Below, in pieces: positions 14,001 to 39,772 of a stretch of 64,000 nucleotides of DNA. Source of the stretch: Onchocerca volvulus. Taxonomy: Eukaryota > Nematoda > Chromadorea > Rhabditida > Onchocercidae. Every line of letters starts with the position of its first letter. The stretch's first letter is position 1. The stretch is from contig HG738138.1 of assembly GCA_000499405.2 (NCBI GenBank), positions 16,221,054 to 16,285,053 on the forward strand. The letters are read 5' to 3'. Made by a program: the position numbers and the translations under genes. The notes beneath the pieces are model-generated. The model worked only from the letters and a program-made list of their open reading frames with translations, searched no databases and was not told the origin of the DNA.

Positions 14001-15236
14001 AGAAGATTGGTTGATATAAAAGGTCATTCCTCTGTTTCTTGTTCTTTTGCCGATTAAATATGTGAATTTGAAAATTGCTGGTGCCTATTCAAATAGATTC
14101 AATATGAACTATTTGATTTTATAGAAAATTTGGTAATATTATTGAAAGTAAAAATGTAATTTGAAAGAATCGGTTCAAAAATTTTGCCAGTATTAAAATT
14201 ACTTCTCCTTTGAATTTACGGCCAAATTTCACTTCATTTCGTTGTTTGATTTGATAATTAAAGAAACCATTATGAACTGATCTTGAATATTTTCCACTTT
14301 GTGGAATCATATAATTTGAACTTATTATGTCCTTGTTGATAATTACTGAATGATATTCAAATATAATCAATTTGCTTAGCTTTTGAAGACTGAAAGGAAT
14401 GAGGGACGCATTTCTAACTTAAAGAGAGAAAATTACATCCTGCAACAAGGTTGCAAGATCATAAAGGTTAATTTCTTAGCGAATATGAGTGTCGCAAGAT
14501 ACTACCAATATCTGCAGCCAACCCAAAAGGTTTTATTTCATTAAAACAAAAAAAAAAAAAAAAAAAAAATTTTGCCTGCTGAATTTGTTGCAGTTATAAA
14601 AAGTGCTTTAAAATGACTTTTAACTTTTTAGCAAAAATTTTGAATTACCAAAAAAAGAAGTAATTAAGATATGAACACTGAGTAAAAGAAAGAAGTTATG
14701 CTCGAGAATAGGATATAATAAATGCAGCAAGGATTTTAACAATCTTTGGTCGAAACTTATTCTTAAAAGAAAATATTGGTCAGATATTAATCCGGAAACT
14801 GATGTAAAGATAATGTGTTTGCTTTTTTTCATTTCTCTCTTTTTTATATGTGCCATTTTTTCAGTTCCTATCTGATATTTTTTTATTTTTTATATTTTCA
14901 AAAATCAAAAATTGGCCGACAATAAATAAATATTCATCTAGCTGTTCACGTTATTTTATTAATGCTTCCATGAGAATACGATAAGCTAAGAGGAAGGTAT
15001 CCTCCGATGATCTGGCATTATTAATAGGCGCCCCAAGTGATCATCTGGTACTATTCGGTGATACTATTGGCTGACATCCTGGGTAATCGTATGCACTCCA
15101 GTGATGATCGTTCCATATTCATTTCACGGTCAGCGATATAGAAGTTACATAAAAATGTGTATGTTCATGCATATAGGTGTATATGCGGGTAAGTTGCATG
15201 CTGTGACACCATGCATATGTACCCACATACACTCAC

Positions 15237-15246
15237 ATACACACAT

Positions 15247-15287
<41 letters not shown>

Positions 15288-15319
15288 ACACACACACACA
15301 CACCACACACACACACACA
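15237..15319. repeat. CA microsatellite
   Basis: Roughly 80 bases of CA repeats with two CACCAC interruptions. An open frame across it (15101-15430) is a His-Thr translation of the repeat and is not called as a gene. Confidence 0.95.
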
Positions 15320-16329
15320 AGAAATCATTCAATTAGAACGAGGTCATTGACTCAATTCTACCAGCCAGTCATCATTCAGCTTTGTTGGGGACAAATTTCC
15401 TTCTTATATTGTGTTAACATTCGAGATTAGCCCTGAATATCCTTATGACATGTAAGCAAAACTTACATTTAAGAATTAAGAATAGAAGTTGGATAAGCCT
15501 AGTTCTGAATGTTATTAAAATGATTTTTTGATTCACTATTTGTTGAATTTCGTGCAATTCTCACGTCTCATTATAATGTTATCTATATGTTATTTGTGAA
15601 TAATTAGATTGCTTGAATGGTAAAGTATTGTGCGATTTTATTGACCTTTTATCTTATATCTGAAAGTTCAAAATGTGATATCAGCCAGACTAATATTCAT
15701 TGATTGAAGGGAAAAAGAATTAAGAAATAGGTTTTTGTTTTTGTTTTTTTCTTAAATTGCTGTAGGATGTTAAAATAGTATAATGAAGATTTTAGACCAA
15801 TAATGCTAACAATAATAGAATCTTTTTTTGATTAATATTAAGTTATCGCTCTCTGGATTCATATCAGCTCCTAGAACTGCTTCCGATAGTATTTTCAGCT
15901 TAAATATTATGGTTGATATTTTGGGATGAATTGAATTGCAGAGAGTAGCCTTGTTAAATTTAGGTCCTCATTTACTGGTTTTATGCGTTCACGTGGTATT
16001 GATATTGATCAGCGGTGGGGTGACATTTGCTTGGTACTTTACATTTTGTCACTTGTCAGTTATAAATGATCTAATATTGGTGAGGAACTGTTCCCAGTAA
16101 TTTTCATCTGAAATACAATGTTAGATCCTCACTACTTCAACATCTCATTAATTTCGAAGTAACGAAGATATTTACTATTTTCTATCTTATTGTCAATCAT
16201 CGCATATATAAAATTTGACACATGTTATTATTACCTGCTACTACTAGTCGTGACACCCAAAAATTTGCAGACATAAACGCTTTATATGTAAATGATCATA
16301 ATAAATTTTGGTTTGAAATTTAGTCCGAA

Positions 16330-16418
16330 AATTTGTTCATTTAATTGATAAATCTTGTTAGCTTATTGTAATTAAATTTGTTCATTTAATTGATACATCT
16401 TGTTAGCTGATTATAATT
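16330..16418. repeat. Two-copy tandem duplication, 45-bp period
   Basis: Copies beginning AATTTGTTCATTTAATTGAT at 16330 and 16375, differing by a few substitutions. It lies about 330 bases upstream of the first recognised par-1 exon. Confidence 0.93.
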
Positions 16419-16745
16419 TTCGTAGCATCACAGTTTATGCTTCACTGTGCATATGTCTGCAATTATGTACAAGTAATCAGTAGTGGAATTTGTTTTACCT
16501 GAATTTACTGAGTGACACCTTTAATATTATCTTTCGTAATCTCAGGCTCTATTTGATTAGTGGAGTAATTGCTGATTCTTAGATATCTTATTATGGTATA
16601 GTAATAGTACTGATTTTAAGATTTTTCTGGAATAACGAGCGAATACAAAAGATCTATTTAATTCATATTTCTCTCTTCCCACATATAGTATGTATTCTGC
16701 TTCCGAAGATATAGGATCATTTATCACATTTCCAGTTTATTTCAG

Positions 16746-29535
<12,790 letters not shown>

Positions 29536-32299
29536 TAGAAAAACAGAATGGCAGAGAAGTGTTTTGATCAAGTTTTGAAATATCCGCTAATATGAATTAT
29601 TTCCGAACAAAAGATATCATATGGCGTTAAATTTTAGCTGGGATTTTTGAAATAAGCTCAGGAACTTTTATTATCCTACATCACTACTTTCCAATGATTT
29701 TTCCAGTTTTTTGGCCAGAGGTTGATATCATGAAAAGTAAGAATTTGGAAGGACTTTTTACCGTCCTCAAATTTGTTTGTGATTTTCTTATATTCGAAAA
29801 AAAATAATTATCCTCATTTTGAGTTTCATTCTGTTTCTATTGATCTATTCTTTCTGTGTTACAGCTGTTACTGTTTTTGAATTCAAGTCTTTAAAATGTT
29901 GGCAGCTAGAATCAGTTTGGTATGAGTTATTGGATCCCAAAAGAAATATTTTTTCTCGGGAAGATTTGTTAAGGACTCATTAGGAAAACTTCGCTAAAAT
30001 GTTTGCAGGGATTCCTTTCTATTATATATAGATTGATATAATAATGGATACTAATAGATTATTCTTCGCAGATTCTATCCCGACTTTTTAAAGACTGTAT
30101 TTATAGTAGGAAATTCTGATTTTTGGAATCATCGTTTATCGATTCACACTTCTTTAAAGGTCCTTGCAAATATTTCGTGTAACAGTTACAAAATTTTGCA
30201 AAATTCTTTCATATTTTCTACGGTTTTAATCAGCTTTTAGGATAGTGATATACTATTTAATTTACTTTGCCTTCAAGTACTATATTTTGCTCTACCGTAA
30301 TATCTCCTTCATCATCTGAATGATTGTTATACGATAGTAACAAATCTAGTAGTAGTATCTATGTCTTCTTTGATGGTTATGGTGATGCATTTTCATATAT
30401 AATGGAGATTTTCCCCTAAAAGTTCCATTTTTATTCTAGATTTTTCAAATCTATTGAGATGAATATATCGAGAAATTTGTGCGGCACTTAATTTGTAATT
30501 TGCTTTTGTTAATTATTCTTTTTTTTTTTAATTTGAACCGGAAAAAATTATCACTGTAAATCCGGAATTGAAGTTGATAATGACATTCAACCAAAACGTC
30601 GATTTGAATACTACTTATTTTCCATACTTTTGCAAAATTTTGCTCGGTTTAGCTTTTTCTAGAAGGTAGTAAACAGAAATTGTCACATTTGTATGTTGGT
30701 TGGAAGATGAAGAAAACCCAGCTGTAAATTCTGAACTTTTCTAACAAGTTTTGTAAAGGAGTCAATTGTGTTTCAAATTATCTGCATCTCTGCTGAAAAG
30801 TATGTGATTTGCTCTTTTTTATTCTTTCATCTTGTCATCTCTCGTATTTTTCTTATTTTTTCCTCGCTAGTTTTCGTACATGAAATGTTCAGTGTTAGTT
30901 TCTATTGATTCATCAGCCATCTTGGTTATGGCTCTTCATCTGGACATCCAGCTTTCTGAATTTTGCATCTTGTCCCTGAATCCAAGAAAAAAAAATTCAT
31001 TTGTAGAATTTTTATATTGTATTTTTAACGAAACGTTTCTCCGAATTGTTTTATTTATTATGTCTTTTTTGTAGTAAAGGAAGAAATTTCTTGTTGATCC
31101 GGTCGTTTCTTTTTTTTGCTTCTATAGATTTCAGAAACTCTTGAAATCTGGGATTGAAAATCTGCAGATTCAGTACTGTGATTTGTCTACCTACTTTTCT
31201 TCTCTTTTTATTCTTTTGGCTTGATATTTTTAGAGTCATTCATACAAATATTTATAATTTTGCGAAAAACTTGATAAAAATGTCTGTTGATAAAATCAAA
31301 TACAAATTTGATAATAATCTCGAGGAATAGAATTTAATTGACACATCCAGTAGTTGATTATCTACAACTAGGTAGACACAATACACAATCAATAGTTTTA
31401 ATTCCAGTTTTCATGTTTCATTTTAATTCTAATTTTCAAGAGATAATCGACAACTTTTGAGGATAATTGAGAAGACTGAAACTGATTCATCTACTATTAA
31501 TTCTCGAATTATTATAGTTGATCCGCAAATACACAATAAAGAAAAACAATTCAGATAGATTAACGACTGGAAATTTCATGAAAAAAATCAGAATAAATTT
31601 AAAATTAAAAGCGTATTATGAAATTAGAGTAATTTATTGTACGAAATTACTATTACAGTTTTTAATTATTTTGAGTTAATTCTAAACATTCAAAAAGCAT
31701 CTCAATCTATTATTATCCTTGAAAAAAATCTGAATTTAGGAAGTTAAATCCATAACAAAAGAAATATATTTAATACATATTTTGTAGAAATGATGCTTGT
31801 TTTTCCGAAACGCAAAAAATGCAAAATAAAGCAAAAAAAAAAAAAAAATGGAAAGTAGAGATACTACGTTATTGTTAAAAATGACGGTAAAGAAAATTTT
31901 CAACTCCTCGGCTTCGCAGTATGTTTTTCTGATTGCACTTCAAAAATCCATTCATTATTGAAATGATCCATACGTGATATGGTCTGCAAAATCATGTTTT
32001 TTAATAATTTTAAAAAAAAACTTAATTTCAATTCGGAAGTACGAAAAAAAAAAGTAAAAATTTAATCGAAATTTGCCAAGTCGAAGTCTAAATTAAAAAC
32101 TCGCAATTGATGTTGGTATTTTACATAAATTATAGAAGCTACTTTTATTAAACAAACGCAATATATCGTCCAATGGTAATCCAGTTGCATGCCGATTTTC
32201 TGATATGCGAGCAGCGACAAACTAGAGTTTATTATAATAGAAATGAAATAATCCCACTTGAACGATCTCAGAATGCATCACAGTAAATTTAGCACCAAC
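29536..32299. other. Convergent intergenic region between par-1 and the acyl-CoA synthetase gene
   Basis: The 3' ends of the + strand par-1 and - strand synthetase genes face each other across 2.8 kb. No AATAAA is seen close after the par-1 stop, so the 3' UTR end cannot be placed. Open frames here (30880-31074, 31051-31239) are short and featureless. Presumed 3' UTRs and spacer. Confidence 0.6.
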
Positions 32300-35200
32300 T
32301 TAACAAAAAAAAATAAGGAACAGAAAACAAACTTGCTCTAAACCAAGTTCAATTTTTGATAATTCTCTTATCTCGTATTTTTTCACTTTTCCTGTTACTG
32401 TTACCGGAAATTCATTTTCTTTTTTGAATAAAATATATCGTGGAATTTTGAAGTGTGCAATCTGAAAAAATAAATTTTTGGATTAAAAAGAAAAAAAAAA
32501 AAGATGAATTTGATGATTCTTTGCCACAGATATTTTTAAAAATCAAAATCAAGAATTTTAAATAATTCCTCAATATTGATGAATAACCATTAGGAAAGCA
32601 TTTAATAATTATCACGCTCTTACTCGTCCTTTGCAAAAATTTCGGATATCTTCCGTTGTAATATGATCTGCAGAATTATTCAGTCGTATCCATGCACATA
32701 CAGCTTCACCATATCGTTCATCCGGTACTCCGACAACCTAAATTAAGAGTAATATCTTGATCCATCATAAGATAACAGCGAAGATCAATCATTACTTTCA
32801 ATCAAGCTCTTTTCATACCATTGATCCTGCTATAATCAAATTTATCTCACAATTATGTTCAACGATTCTCATCAAAAGATGAAAATTTGCCAGTATGGAA
32901 ACAAATTCAGTTTCTTAATTTAAGTAATTACGTTAACAAATTAATAAGCAATTCAAATGGAAAATTTCTAACTAACAAAATCGATTTTCACAATACCTGT
33001 ACATCTTCAATTTTTGGATGCCGGAAAAGATACTGCTCTATTTCCAATGGATAAATATTTTCACCACCACGTACAATCATATCTTTTTTTCTGCCAACAA
33101 TACTCAATGAACCATTTTCATGCATTACACCGATATCACTAAAAATGAAAATTTCTTAATAAAACGTCCACTAGTGATAAAAGTTACAGTGATAATATCA
33201 AAAAATAAAATAAATCATTTTTTAGAAATCCAAAGAGTCGAAGAAAAAAAGCTTGCAACTGACCCTGAATGGTACCATCTATCAGCTGTGATTTCTTCTT
33301 TAGTTTGAAGTTCACTATCCCAGTAACATTTCATCACGGAATAACCACGAACGAGTACTTCACCACGTTCGCCTCGTGGTAGAATTATTCCTTCATTGTT
33401 GACGACTGCAGCCTGAAACATATATTAAAAATATTCTAGGATTGTAATGCTACAGGTAATATTCTAGGATTGTAATGCTACAGGTAATATTATTGTAATA
33501 TGGAAAATTGCAAATAAAATATACTTTCAAATATTGATTTGAAATCACTGGAAAAATCTTTATTACCTCAAGGTGATCCATAATGAAGCCAACCGATTTG
33601 ATACGATCTTCTGGTTGTTCATCTCTAAGTGACATGAAAGATACTGGACTGGTTTCCGTTGTACCGTAACATACCAAAAAATTTAAATTGGTTCAAAAAA
33701 AAAATAATAGAAAAAATTAGTGAAACTATAGAAAAGAAAAAGGATCAAAATTTTGTCAAATATCCTAACTGTATGATACCTGCAAATCACGCATACCCAA
33801 TTCGCTCACAAGTCTTTGGCATAATGCTATAGGACATGGCGCTCCAGCTACAAAACCTGAAATAATAAATAAATGATTTTATGCGAAACTCAGAAAGTAG
33901 TATTAGATCATTAAATACTAATATCACTAGTAAATAAATCTTTGCTGAAAATTCTTAAAATAATTTAGAAAACTTTATTCTGCTTTTTCGCATTGCATCT
34001 TGATAATGATAGAATCCAGTATTTTCAGGCATAACATTAAGGAAATTAAAAAATTTTTAATTCATTGGAAACAAGCATTTATCCACTAAATGAAATCTTA
34101 CCCGACGTTATTGATGTGCAATCATACTCCTTATATCGAGGATGATTTAACATATCGATATACATTGTTGGAGTACCATAAATTGCTGTACATCTTCAAA
34201 CAGCAAATAAAAATTATGGAAAGGTCACCAACTTTAAAATGAAAAAAATTACTTTAATACAATGAATACGTTTCAACAAAAGACCAAGAATATTTGTTGG
34301 TGAGGAAAGTTGATAAATGAGCTTTGAAAAAAAAAAAAAAATCTTGCGAAGTGTCGTAATGGAGAGGAAGAGAAAGTGTATATTTTAATCCAAAATGACA
34401 ACAGCACATAAACAAATCGTGAATACTAAGAATTTTGTTTGATGTTATTTGTAAATTTAATTAAAAATGATATAGGTTCAAGCAGCAAAAATCAGAACTA
34501 AAAAAAGATGCTGTTTTGATCGCATAAACTATTAAATAAAATTTTTAAAATGAATCAAAACTAACTTTTCTTCATGTATAGCTTGAAGAGCAGCCAGGGC
34601 ATCGAAAGATGGTGCTGGAAACACGCAAGTTTGCAAATGAACACATGCACTCAAACTACCCATAACACAGCCGAAACAATGATATAATGGATTCGGAATA
34701 CAAATTATCGTACGCTACAAAATTATTTGACCATCATACTTCTTTCAATGATTTTTGGATAATTTCGAGTGTAATTATTCAAAAATTAGTAATTATAGAA
34801 AAGAAGATTACAATGATAGTCAATAAAAAAGAAATCAATAATTGCTATATTTCATCATAATAGTGATAAAATATAGCTTTATTGATTTCTTTTAAAAAGA
34901 ATCATAAAATCATACCTTTTCATTGTAACCAGCACGTCGTCCAACGAAATATGCATTATTCACAACATTGTGATGAGTTAAAGTAGCTCCTTTTGGTTGC
35001 CCGGTGGTACCCTGAAATTAGATGAACTTCCGATAGCTTATTAGAGGTTATTTCCCAGTTCAGGAAATTCAGAAGTGGTTTATCAATTTTGATCATCATT
35101 ATCGTGATTTCCAACACTAATTTATTGTATCAATTTTTCATATTTCTGTCAATGTGGACCTTTTTTAATAAGATATTTTGGCTTTTATATGCTTTTCACT

Positions 35201-38200
35201 TCTAGCAGCTTTTTTGATCAATTAATTTTTTCAAAGTTTTCTTGAAAATTAATGCCAGGAAAAATTTTAATGAATGTATAATATATTCGAGCTAATAAGA
35301 AGCAAAATTGCAATATTCAATTTTTTTTTTTTTTTTTTTTTGAGCATCGAAAATTCCTATCATCTAAATTGCAAATATTAATTGAAATAAATATTATTGG
35401 TTTCTTGTTCGGTGCAGTTTTTTTTCTGTTTTTCTTTTTTTTTTTTTTTTTTTTTTTTAAAATGCAATCACAAAGCGAATTTGGCAGTTAGCATTCTTCA
35501 AAATAATAATTGCTCTATTTTCTTATTTTGAATGCATTTCTCAAACAAAACTTGTCTTCTGTTATTGAAAGCATAAAGAAATAACCATTCAAAAGTTTAA
35601 AAAGTCGAAATAATTGAATGATATGCCAAAAATAACAAAACATGAAAAAAAACATTGAATTTAAAGAAAAAGAATTAAAGTGAAAAATTTTAAATAGAAT
35701 AACATTGATAAAACGGTTGGTTAATAATGTATGAAAACTAATAATTATTAGCTTTTGTAAGTTCAGCAAGTCAGATGGATTAAATGATTAAATCAGTAGA
35801 TGATCTTAAGCGGTATTCGGTATACAGTATCATCATATATTTGTTCACAAATATGGAATAATTCCGGATTATTTGCAAGCTATGAAATATATATTTTGCG
35901 TTAGATGACCTAAAAATGCTATTTAAAACATTCATTTCTTAAACATTCTTTATTCATTTAAACAATAAACTCTATTCATTTAAACATTCAATATTCATAT
36001 TTACAATGCTTCTTTGCTTTCTGATTTATGATTGCAGAATGAGCAATATTTAAGCATTCACGTTTTTTGATGTTCAAACATTAATTGGTTTCCTGTTTCT
36101 GATTACGCAGAAGCTTTTTGTAAAACAAAAGAATGACAGAAAACCATCTCGTAACAGCTCATTTTTTATCATTTAGTTGAGGGAATACCAGTCACATTTT
36201 CCTAGATTTATTATGAAATCGAAAAATTGTTAGATGTTCGATTCCTCCTGTTATTCCACAAATTTCACTTCTCCCTGTCTTTCTTACACAATGTCACATC
36301 ATCAGTGTGACAACCCAAAATCAGAAATATTCGAACATTAAATATAATATTACTAAATCAGGTCCGTCTAAACTTATAATTAGCTTTCTGTATTATTTAA
36401 AGATCCACGCAGACATTCAAAAGCTAAAATACTGACATCAATGTCATCTGTCGGTCAGAAGTAAACGAAATACCTACACTGGTATACTGTATATTTACAG
36501 CATCATCTGGTCGTATTTGTCGCTCAATATCGGCTAACTTTATTCGATCTTCCTCAGTACCCATTTTTATCACATCCGAATATCTCCAAGCTCCTCTGCA
36601 AGTGTAATATTATCAGTTACTTGAATGTATTATCATTCGAGATGCTATTGAATCCTTAAAGAACTGCTTGAAACAAATAATTTCGTAAATTAATTCAGTC
36701 ACTAAATTTTAGACTTCCAACTATCACTCGATTCATATATATCTCTAAAAAATCAAAAAATCAATCGATAGAGTATTTCGAAGAATCTTTAATATTTCAT
36801 TTAACCTTCAGTTCAATTAAATTTTTAACGAAAACTGCCAATTCAATTATTATTCTTACCTGTACAATTTATTTTCACCAGCTTGATCAATGATAATGAA
36901 ATGGCGAAATGTAGGAAAGTAATCAGCAGCCACATTACCTTTACCTTCCGCTTTAACAGCAAGTTCCGGAATAATATCCAACATCGATAAGTAATAGTTT
37001 GATTTCTTGAACTCTGCAGGTGAGATCAGTGCTTTGATGCCTACTTTACCAAGTGCGAATTTTAGTTCTTCCGATTGGTATGATGGGTTTATATTAACCT
37101 AAAATTTTAAAAACTATATTAAATTTTTATAATCCAGAAAATCATCCCTAATCTCTAAGAATTTTATGATAAGTTGATGACAAATATCGCTACTGTATCC
37201 AAAGAAATACAATAAGCTCTTTCTGCTATTCGCATGCGACTGATTGAATTTTATGTAGTATTAGTAAATTCACTGATTAATTCGTTCAATAAAAAATAAA
37301 TGAAAGAACTTGCCAAAATCATGCCAGCAAGAGCAGTAGCAAATTGACAAACAATCCATTCATACAGATTTGGACCCCATATTCCTACACGATCCCCACG
37401 ATCCAAACCCAAATGCAATAAACCAGTAGCCAATTTTTCACACTACAAAAGGATCATTTGGAATAATTTAATTTTCAGTATAAGTAAAATCAGCATTGTG
37501 CCGAAAGTTTTGGAACTAAACTTATTCGGAGAAAATATATTTTTCAAAATCATTTTATATTATTTGAAATCTTTAAAAGATTCAATTTATTTGGCAATTG
37601 AAAAAAAAAAGAAACAAGCATATTTACATCATAAAGAAGTTGCTGATAGGTTTTACGTATACCATCACGCTTAAAAATTACAAATTCCCGATCTGGCACC
37701 TGAAAAAACATATCAGGAAGAGTGTAGAAATGCTATCTAAATTTCCTGAAAATAATTATAATAGGATAAAAGTAATGAAATATAAATTAAACCTGATCGA
37801 CGGCCATCCGAAGACGATCACCAATGGTATCGAAAAGGAGAGGAACATTGGATACTCCATGAATATAACTTTTTCTTATGGCTTGTGCTGCCGCATTTTC
37901 CGACAGCACAGTTACATCTCCGTTAAGCGGTGTTTCTAAAAATTAGCAAAAATTCCGATATCCAAATTATTTCTAAATATTCTGAAATCTCATCATTCAA
38001 AAGTATGCCGTATTTAAATATACAAATTATCGATTTAATTTAAAGCCTTTAGTACCAAATTTTTTCCAAATACTACTGATAAAAAAGTCCATTCACACTG
38101 TCAAAATAGTAATATCTTTCACTACAGAAAAAATAAAAAAATTCTGTAAAAATTTTATTTCAATTCTCTGATTCTAAAGATAGTAACTAAATAAATAGTG

Positions 38201-39724
38201 ATAGGATGAATGATTTAATAAATAGCTTATACCGAACTTAATATTCTTTTCGATCTATTAATCACTATTCTTCTTCTTTTCTATTTTTTAAACAATTAAT
38301 AAGAACTTTTATTCATACTACAAAAAGAAGGTAGAATGGGAATTCAATGAAGGAAATCAATAAAATATTAGTCGGGATAATAGATGTTAATCTTAAGATG
38401 ATAGAAGTTAGTCGAGACTTAGGATCAAAAAAATTTGGTCGAGATTCTTACAACGATAGGAGAAGTTAATCGAGATTCCCAAGATGATAAAAGAAGTTAA
38501 TCGAGATTTTACTGGAATTCAACTATTTCTATGCCGATGATGACACGGTAGGATGATGCTGTAGGACACAAATATATATCGTAATAGTTTTGAAGAAAAA
38601 AGTAAATAACATATAATTATTCAGATCACTCCATCTAATTTATTCGCTATCAAGGCCACGAGAAGTTTTGGAATTTAAAGATAACTGGGACATTAAATAG
38701 CATTTAGTTTCATAAAATTTCGATAAATATTTTAGATTATTACAACTGACAATTATTTCCATTAGTCAGTATAACATAATATTTCCTTTCATTTCGATAA
38801 TGTAAGAATTAGTAGAAATTTCAAAATATGAAGTGATTAAAAAGAAAAAGAAAGAGAAATTTTGATAGTGCTAACCAATATGCATATTATTGCTGCAATA
38901 ATTATAAATTTTGACCGCAATATCAGATATATTTTTCCACTGTCTGTTCAATAGTTCCGCTTTCTTAAATACCTGCAAATTGTTTGATTTTCACATTTTA
39001 TAGAACCGAGCAATTAGATTTCAAAAAAAATTAAAAACGATTACTAATTAAATTTATATAAAGTTCATCCAGATCATTACCTATTAGCAAGGGAAAGGAA
39101 GATATAGATTATGTAGGTATCGAAGAAATGGCATCAAATAAAAGAAATCTTCAAAGATATTGGAGTTAGGAAACAGATTCCGAATGTTAACTGTCAAATC
39201 AGTCCATATCATCCATTTTTTGATTTGAATTATCAGTAACTATCAAGCAGAGATTTGTATAAAATCAAGTGTAAGTAAATTGTAATAGTCGGCTTCGGTA
39301 ACTATGAGGTAATTAGATAAATATGAGACAAATAAGTCACAAAATGAGCACTTTCCAAGTTGATACGAATAAATGAAAATGAATTTTCGAAATTACCGAA
39401 ACAGTAAGCAAGAAAAAGAAATGAATTTCTTTTTTAGCAAAAAGTTGTGTATGATTGTGAATTCAATCAATATAATGACAGTGATTTAAAATTTGTTGAT
39501 TTAATATGCAGATTTTTTGATAACCTAATCAACAAAAACAAAACTTGAAATTTAAAACACAAAAATTTCATAAATTTATGAAAGATTGAAAGTAAACATT
39601 CAGAAATGAAAAGGAAAAATTACTCTAAATGATAGTACTGTATGTTTTTGATAATGAGAATTATAACAAGTCAGAAATGTATATATAAATATAAATAAAT
39701 AAATAAATAAATAAATGAATACAA

Positions 39725-39772
<48 letters not shown>

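Larger units (their letters stand above)
1..16745. other. Upstream non-coding region of par-1, mostly intergenic or 5' intron
   Basis: No gene could be assembled here. The sequence is AT-rich with many T and A runs. Open frames (for example 8043-8414 +, 8455-8841 -, 5943-6230 +) lack recognisable domains and convincing splice partners. What can be seen: one exon-like block at 3036-3197, a more GC-rich, microsatellite-bearing patch at about 5940-6900, a CA repeat at 15237-15319, a TTA-rich run at 10920-11065, and three short tandem duplications (9210, 10714, 16330). Because par-1 genes commonly have distant 5' exons and several promoters, part of this stretch may be 5' intron of long par-1 isoforms; that is inference. 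Confidence 0.6.

Noticed and set aside
15101..15430. 109-codon open frame with many His-Thr pairs
   Set aside because: It is the translation of a CA microsatellite; no domain, start context or splice structure.
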